Assembly (NCBI GenBank): GCA_034437335.1 | Contig: DAOTUG010000103.1 | Span: 1-64,000, forward strand | Length of the DNA stretch: 64,000 nucleotides | Source: Brevifilum sp034437335 | GTDB lineage: Bacteria > Chloroflexota > Anaerolineae > Anaerolineales > Anaerolineaceae | Reading direction: 5' to 3' | Part shown: positions 59,234 to 64,000 of the stretch, one piece after another | How the letters are laid out: each line of letters opens with the position of its first letter | Numbering within the stretch: the first letter of the stretch is position 1 | Notes under the pieces: model-generated | Databases searched by the model: none | What the model was told of the DNA's origin: nothing | Seen by the model: only the letters and a program-made list of their open reading frames with translations | Position numbers and translations under genes: made by a program

Positions 59234-62200
59234 TCAACGATAGATAATTGGGAGACCGTAATTATTGGGGTATCCTGCCGTGGTGGTGAAGGTTTGGGCC
59301 GTGATCGTATTGCCGGACAGATCGGTGGCCGTCAAACGGAACATGAGAAGCTGGGCATCAGCCGCCTGGTAGGTAAAGGAAGTCGTTCCGGCATCCAGAG
59401 TCGGCGCCAGGGTGGTCCAGGTGCCGTCATTGATCTTGATCTGCAGGGTGAAGTGGGAGATCACGCTCGCACTGTCCCCCGCACTCCAGCGGAGGGTTAA
59501 CTGGTTATTGCGAGAAGGATTCAACAGCGGCTCCAGGTTCAACCAGGGCGGGGTATGATCCACCAGGGCCTGCCAGGTGACATCCACCCCCACATTACCG
59601 GCCATGTCTGTGGCAAGGGCCACAAGTCCATACCCGGATCCCTCCGGCATGTTGCTGGTCTGCAGGGGGGCCTGCCACCCATCACCGCCATAATAATCCC
59701 TCCCCAGAAGAACCCATTCGTCCTCCGTCCAGTCCCGGCTGTGGAACCAGAAGGCCACAGAATAGACACCGGACCCAGCGCCGTCAGAGGCCTCCGCAGA
59801 GACCCAGCCCGTCGAGGGAAGAGCGCCGTTTGCGCCGGGGGTGGTCAGGTTCACCACAGGTTCCGTGGTATCCGGCTGACCATCGGTCAGGGTCAGGCTG
59901 ATTGCATAGGCGAAGTTTGTCCCGCCCACCCCGGGATGTCCATTGGCCCGCACCCGGGCATAATACCAACCTGTTTCCGGTGCAACGTAGGCGATCCGGG
60001 AATCCGTTGTCTGGCTGTTTTCATCATTATTCTCCAGAATCGGCGGCCAATCATCCCCACCTGGATAAAGAGTCAGCACCGTGTCCAGGGGCGAGGATGG
60101 GGACAGAGCCTCCGCATCCACATCAAGGATGATCAGATCCCCTTCCTGGGCCTGGAATCGGTAAAAATCAATATCGCCCGGATGATCCACCACACCGCTG
60201 AGGGTCGTGCCGTCTGCAAGGAACCTGGCGCCGGAAAAAGTATCATCGGAATCGCTGTCCGCCGGGGGTGTTGAAAAATCCAGGCGAATATTGTCAACCA
60301 CCCATCCGGCGCCCTGATTGCCCGAATCGTCCAGGGCGTCAAAAAACCAGCGCAGGCGGAAATCCTGACCGATATAGGGAGTCAGGTTGATATAGCTGCT
60401 GACAAGGTCCTTTCGGGGTGTATCATCATGGAACTGGAGAAGGTCTTGAAAGGGACCTTCCTCAATGGAAATCTGCAGCCGGCGCTGATCCCAAAATCGG
60501 GCAGGGGATTCGGTTTCATAACGGTAATCAAAACGCAGCGTGAGGGCTTCCGCGCTCTCAACCTGGATCAGAGGCGAGGTGAAAGCCCCGTTGCCAGCAT
60601 ACACAGCGCCATCCCCCGTACCCCAGAACAATCCGCCTGAGGGGTCAATGCGAGCCTGCCAGGGACCGCTTGCCTGCCAATCGCCCTGACCAAAATCAAA
60701 CACTTCAAAAAAAGGCACCGGCAGCATATCTCCCGTCGGGAAGTTGGCGGAGCTGACGGTGAAGGTGTCGGTGGCCCAGGCGCTGTAGTAGGTGTCATAG
60801 GTGTTTCCCCGGGGCACGGCAATCCGACCGAGCACCCGCCAGGCATAAGTCCCCGCCGGCAGGGAGCCCACGGACCAGAAAGGGTCTTCATCCCAATACC
60901 GGGTTCCCAGCAAAGGCCCCCCAACGGCATCTTGATACAGTTCCGCATAATACTTGGTGGCGCCCATCCCGGACCAGGTCAGGATCAGGGAGTCCAGACT
61001 GGTGGGGGAACCGTCCTCGGCCCCCAATACGGGGGCAAGCACGGGCTGGTCGGGATACAGCGCGCGACTGCGAACCCGCAGGGAAGACACCGCCCCCGCC
61101 CCAATCACATTGTCAATCAGGTGGCGGTCATCTTCCGTGAAGGTCTCCGACCTTCCCGTATACTGGCTTTGGCTGAATAGATTCAACTGAACATTGGCGC
61201 CCAGCATGAAGGAAGCGATCTGATTTTCTCCCAGGGGCTCCAGAGCGTCGCCGTTGGGATAACTCCCCAAACCAAGGACCATGCAGGCACCGGTGAAGTT
61301 CGGCCCGCTGAACAGGGCCACCTGGCTGCTCCCTGGCACACAGGTCGGCATGGGGTCGGGTGCACAGGGCGCATCCACCACCAGATTGCGAATGCTGAGG
61401 GGCATGGATGGGTTGCCTTCAACATCCCACACCCGCAGAGCCACCTGCAAGGGGCCGTCCGAAATGCCTGCTTCGCAGAGATCAATCTGGGTCGTGAAGG
61501 GGTTGTCCGTCTGCTCCTCGCCAATTGTGAACCATGCTTCCTCATCCCTGGCAAGGATTTCCATCTTCGTCACCCCTTCATCATCCTCCCCCCACCCGGA
61601 GACCGTCAGAAGAGCAGTGTCAATCAATTGTTTATTGCCGGGCTGGGTCAGGCCGCCGTTGGGCGGGTTGGCGGGAATATTCCCGGAAATGTAATATGTC
61701 TGTCCCTCGCCGCCGTAGGTGGCCGCCTCATAGGCCAGACGGGGTCGCCCGCCCTGGGTTTCCTCATCCCAGTTGATGCTCACATCGCGGAAGGTGATGT
61801 CCTCCGCCACGCCCCACACATACCCATAGCCTGAGAAGTACTTGGTGTCTTCCGTAACCACCATGAAGTGCACGTGATGGCCCGTGCTAGCGCCGGTATC
61901 ATCCACATTCCCAATATACTCTCCCTGCATCACCGGAGTCCCGACTTCTTTCAGCTCCTCGGGGATGCTGTCATAGGCCAGGTGAATGTAGATCTGATAC
62001 GTCCAGGGGGTGGTGGAGCGGTCCTGAAGGGTGATGCTGTTGGTGCAGGAGGTGCTCCCATTGGGACAACTATCGTCCCAGTGATACACCGTGCCGCCCT
62101 TGGATGCCAGCAGGGGAAACATGGTGCCATCCGCAAAATCGAAGGCGTGAGTACAATAATAGATGGGTGTGCAGGATGTGTGGCCGACAGACCAGGTCAG

Positions 62201-62737
62201 CCGTTTTTCCAGGGTGGCCGCCCAGGGCAGATAATAACCCCCATACACCACATCATCCCGGGTCGCTTTGTCGCCGACCAGGGCCGAATCATCCAGGAGA
62301 CCCTTCATCTCAGCTTGCAGGGCTTCATAGACCGCGCCAAAATCCGGATCGTCTCGCAGATACACCCTCCAGGCCCCATCCGCTTCCAGCACTGCCACCG
62401 TCAGTTCCGGTTCCCGGGCCAGCAAATCCCCGGTCTGGGGATCGTATGCGGCCAGCCACACGCTGGCCATGGTCTCGTCGGCCTGATACTGGATATGGTC
62501 AATCTGATAATCCACAGCGGTCCAGGGCGGACCGGCCTCCGCCAGGGCAGCCATCACCGCGGCAGTCAGCTCCTCAGAGTCCGCATCGGCGAAGGAACCC
62601 ATCTCGAAAACCGCCTCAGAAACCGCCTCAGAAACCGCCGGGGATACGGTCTGGGCCTGGCTGCCGGGAATGCAGACCAGCAACGCCAGAGCAAGAACAC
62701 CCAATGCAAAACACCCCACTGTGAGCGTTTTTGTCAA
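59234..62737 (-). CDS. Large secreted protein: M23-type peptidase, crystallin-like and PPC domains
   Basis: 1167 aa, TTG start at 62737 behind AAGGGGGCGCAG. Signal peptide 1-29. Residues 185-300 hold the M23 zinc motifs: HAFDF (H197, D200), YIHL (H252) and GHHVHF (H288, H290). This points to an active peptidoglycan or glycine-linker peptidase. About 465-560 is a beta-gamma crystallin-like pair (LFSGPNFTGACMVLGLGSY, FSQSQYTGRSETF). About 575-665 is FnIII-like. About 680-830 is a beta sandwich with GWVVDNIRLDF. About 835-960 is a PPC domain (DIDFYRFQAQEGDLI). The end has two more beta modules and the tail GLPIIYR. Monocistronic. Substrate unknown. Confidence 0.82.
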   Translation of the reverse strand: MTKTLTVGCFALGVLALALLVCIPGSQAQTVSPAVSEAVSEAVFEMGSFADADSEELTAAVMAALAEAGPPWTAVDYQIDHIQYQADETMASVWLAAYDPQTGDLLAREPELTVAVLEADGAWRVYLRDDPDFGAVYEALQAEMKGLLDDSALVGDKATRDDVVYGGYYLPWAATLEKRLTWSVGHTSCTPIYYCTHAFDFADGTMFPLLASKGGTVYHWDDSCPNGSTSCTNSITLQDRSTTPWTYQIYIHLAYDSIPEELKEVGTPVMQGEYIGNVDDTGASTGHHVHFMVVTEDTKYFSGYGYVWGVAEDITFRDVSINWDEETQGGRPRLAYEAATYGGEGQTYYISGNIPANPPNGGLTQPGNKQLIDTALLTVSGWGEDDEGVTKMEILARDEEAWFTIGEEQTDNPFTTQIDLCEAGISDGPLQVALRVWDVEGNPSMPLSIRNLVVDAPCAPDPMPTCVPGSSQVALFSGPNFTGACMVLGLGSYPNGDALEPLGENQIASFMLGANVQLNLFSQSQYTGRSETFTEDDRHLIDNVIGAGAVSSLRVRSRALYPDQPVLAPVLGAEDGSPTSLDSLILTWSGMGATKYYAELYQDAVGGPLLGTRYWDEDPFWSVGSLPAGTYAWRVLGRIAVPRGNTYDTYYSAWATDTFTVSSANFPTGDMLPVPFFEVFDFGQGDWQASGPWQARIDPSGGLFWGTGDGAVYAGNGAFTSPLIQVESAEALTLRFDYRYETESPARFWDQRRLQISIEEGPFQDLLQFHDDTPRKDLVSSYINLTPYIGQDFRLRWFFDALDDSGNQGAGWVVDNIRLDFSTPPADSDSDDTFSGARFLADGTTLSGVVDHPGDIDFYRFQAQEGDLIILDVDAEALSPSSPLDTVLTLYPGGDDWPPILENNDENSQTTDSRIAYVAPETGWYYARVRANGHPGVGGTNFAYAISLTLTDGQPDTTEPVVNLTTPGANGALPSTGWVSAEASDGAGSGVYSVAFWFHSRDWTEDEWVLLGRDYYGGDGWQAPLQTSNMPEGSGYGLVALATDMAGNVGVDVTWQALVDHTPPWLNLEPLLNPSRNNQLTLRWSAGDSASVISHFTLQIKINDGTWTTLAPTLDAGTTSFTYQAADAQLLMFRLTATDLSGNTITAQTFTTTAGYPNNYGLPIIYR
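62607..62642. repeat. 12-base tandem repeat, three copies, in the large secreted protein
   Basis: Copies aaaaccgcctca, gaaaccgcctca and gaaaccgccggg run head to tail (62607-62642). They encode the V-S-E-A tetrapeptide repeat in the region just after the signal peptide. Copy number changes would stay in frame. Confidence 0.8.
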
Positions 62738-63034
62738 CTGCGCCCCCTTCCCGGAGGATGTGTCTGGACCGAGGGCAATGCGTGCTTATTCAGAATGAGA
62801 TTTTGTTCTGCCATCATCTATCCCTCATTGTAGGGGATATTAACGGAATTGGTCTTAACAAAAATGCAAAGAAGATTCATCGCCATTGCGGTTATTGTAG
62901 TGCAAGAGGCTGACCAATTGGGTTACTTAACTGTGTCATCTCCATACCACAAATGCAAAAGAGTTCATCGCAGCCCCCGCATAGACCATCCTCCGCAGGG
63001 AGGCCGGGAAACAATCGTCCGAAGGCCCAATGCC
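62738..63034. other. 297-base gap without a gene
   Basis: Between the large secreted protein and the SpoIIE-type phosphatase, both on the minus strand. It holds the direct repeat pair and the untranslated upstream part of the secreted protein. A TACAAT on the minus strand near 62829-62834 may be its -10. No open frame with a ribosome site was found. Confidence 0.6.
62858..62971. repeat. Imperfect direct repeat upstream of the large secreted protein
   Basis: 62858-62883 and 62948-62971 share AAATGCAA, then AG or GAG, then TTCATCGC with one or two changes. Start-to-start distance is 90 bases. They lie 120-235 bases before the TTG start at 62737 in a gap that has no gene, and could be binding sites for a regulator. 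Confidence 0.5.
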
Positions 63035-64000
63035 TCATTCGCGGCGTCGCAGGCAGACCATGGTGATATCATCCGTCTGGTGGATATTGCCCTGAAAGTC
63101 CTCCACACTGTCCCGGACAGCCTTGATGATCCACTGGCTGGGCCGGTTTGCAATCTGCCGCACGGTGTCGGTCAGACGATCTATGCCGTAAAATTCCCCC
63201 CGGGTGTTCATCGCCTCCACAATCCCATCGGTATACAGCAGGAGGGTGTCTCCCAAGGCGATGCGCTGAGAAATGGCCACCCAGGCCGCGTTCTCGTCAA
63301 TGCCCAGAGCCATCCCATTCGGCTTGAGCTGCTGACAGCAGCCCCGGCCATTTTCCTGGATCAGAAGCGGGGGGTTATGCCCCGCATTGCAGTAAATCAT
63401 CCGCCCGGTTTCCAAATCCAGGATGCCGTAAAAAGCCGTGATGAACATCTGCGCCCGGGCATCGCTCAGCATCCGCCAATTGGTCGCTTGTAAAACGGCG
63501 GCCGGATTCTCAGGATATTCATGGGCATACGTCAGGAGCAACGTCCTGCCGAGGGCCATATACAGAGCCGCCCCCAGACCCTTGTCAGCCACATCAGCGA
63601 TGATGATTCCCAGCCGGTTATCCTCCAGCATGAAAAAATCATAAAAATCCCCGGAGGTTTGCCGGGCCGGATTCAACCGGGCTGCAATGTCCCAGCCCGA
63701 GACCTCAGGCACCCGATCAGGAAGAAAACTGGCCTGAATATCCCCTGCCAGGCGCAGTTCCTGGTTCACACGCTGGTGCTGGAGGGTCTCCTGATAATTT
63801 TCGGCCTGCTTCAGAGTTGAGGCGATCTGGGCGGTCAGATTTTGCAGGGCAGGCAGATGCTCCTGGATTGTTTTCCTGTCCCAGGATTGCGGCAGGGACA
63901 GCAGTTCAATGTAGATGCCGCCCATTGGCTCTCCGTCAATCGGATCGAGGATCGGGGCCGTCAGCAGGGCGAAATGCCGGTCAGGAGACCCCGGCCAGGG
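63035..64000 (-). CDS. GAF-SpoIIE-type PP2C protein phosphatase, partial
   Basis: The gene enters from the right edge; the frame is open through base 64000, so the start is outside. The visible 321 residues begin with what looks like the end of a GAF domain (HFALLTAPILDPIDGEPMGG), then a coiled helix, then a PP2C/SpoIIE phosphatase with SGDFYDFFML, IIIADVADKGLGAALYM, CNAGHNPPLL, LLYTDGIVEAMN and TDDITMVCLRR. All metal-binding aspartates are present. These enzymes dephosphorylate Ser/Thr on anti-sigma antagonists, or on substrates of Ser/Thr kinases. Two such kinases are at the left end of the window. No anti-sigma gene is seen. Confidence 0.9.
   Translation of the reverse strand, partial: PWPGSPDRHFALLTAPILDPIDGEPMGGIYIELLSLPQSWDRKTIQEHLPALQNLTAQIASTLKQAENYQETLQHQRVNQELRLAGDIQASFLPDRVPEVSGWDIAARLNPARQTSGDFYDFFMLEDNRLGIIIADVADKGLGAALYMALGRTLLLTYAHEYPENPAAVLQATNWRMLSDARAQMFITAFYGILDLETGRMIYCNAGHNPPLLIQENGRGCCQQLKPNGMALGIDENAAWVAISQRIALGDTLLLYTDGIVEAMNTRGEFYGIDRLTDTVRQIANRPSQWIIKAVRDSVEDFQGNIHQTDDITMVCLRRRE

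Overview
The window reads as chromosomal DNA of a GC-rich bacterium of the phylum Chloroflexota, most likely class Anaerolineae. This is an inference from gene style: Ser/Thr kinases carrying PD40 propeller ectodomains, Thr/Pro-rich (T-P) stalks, secreted proteins ending in a short hydrophobic L/M-P motif, DUF3090 and SCO1664-type proteins next to each other, and RNase J plus DnaE1-type replication and RNA genes. No rRNA, CRISPR array, insertion sequence, transposase or phage gene was seen. Coding density is high. One tRNA gene (Lys, anticodon CTT) is present.

Layout. 1-5.5 kb: a partial SAM methyltransferase, two tandem paralogous transmembrane Ser/Thr kinases and a divergent stalked membrane protein. 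5.5-13 kb (minus strand): psuG, then a tight operon read as comEC, two SPFH-like membrane proteins and a TPR protein with a LexA-type self-cleaving S24 domain. 13-19 kb: a DUF2892 protein, a GT87-like membrane protein, an inositol monophosphatase-family protein, a two-gene [NiFe] hydrogenase, an ADP-ribosylglycohydrolase-like protein and tRNA-Lys. 19-24 kb: RNase J with a long structured leader, a secreted reprolysin-like peptidase and a small zinc-ribbon-like membrane protein. 24.5-29.7 kb (minus): two operons that make dTDP-L-rhamnose (rfbB-A-D and rfbC) and an ABC polysaccharide exporter. 29.8-35.3 kb: dnaE, DUF3090 and SCO1664-type genes. 35.3-54 kb (plus): a long glycosyltransferase region interrupted by hutI, a HD hydrolase, homoserine dehydrogenase and folK, and ending in a Wzx-like flippase and a pyruvyltransferase-family protein. 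54-64 kb: a TylF-type methyltransferase, a lipoprotein, a four-repeat secreted protein, a LuxR-TM-Kelch regulator, gmd, a large secreted M23/crystallin/PPC protein and a partial GAF-SpoIIE phosphatase.

How the genes work together. The largest theme is cell-surface glycan: rhamnose and GDP-4-keto-6-deoxymannose precursors, about seven glycosyltransferases, two or three polytopic membrane glycosyltransferase or polymerase candidates, and two export routes (ABC and flippase). A second theme is sensing through beta-propeller ectodomains: two kinases with PD40 repeats and a membrane-tethered HTH protein with Kelch repeats. The comEC-SPFH-SPFH-TPR/S24 operon is the best candidate for an undescribed system. 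At the RNA level, the dnaE and rnj leaders carry terminator-like hairpins directly after their promoters, and the tRNA-Lys gene is followed by a terminator that appears to be built from a partial copy of its own acceptor end.

All calls come from reading the sequence alone. No homology search was run.
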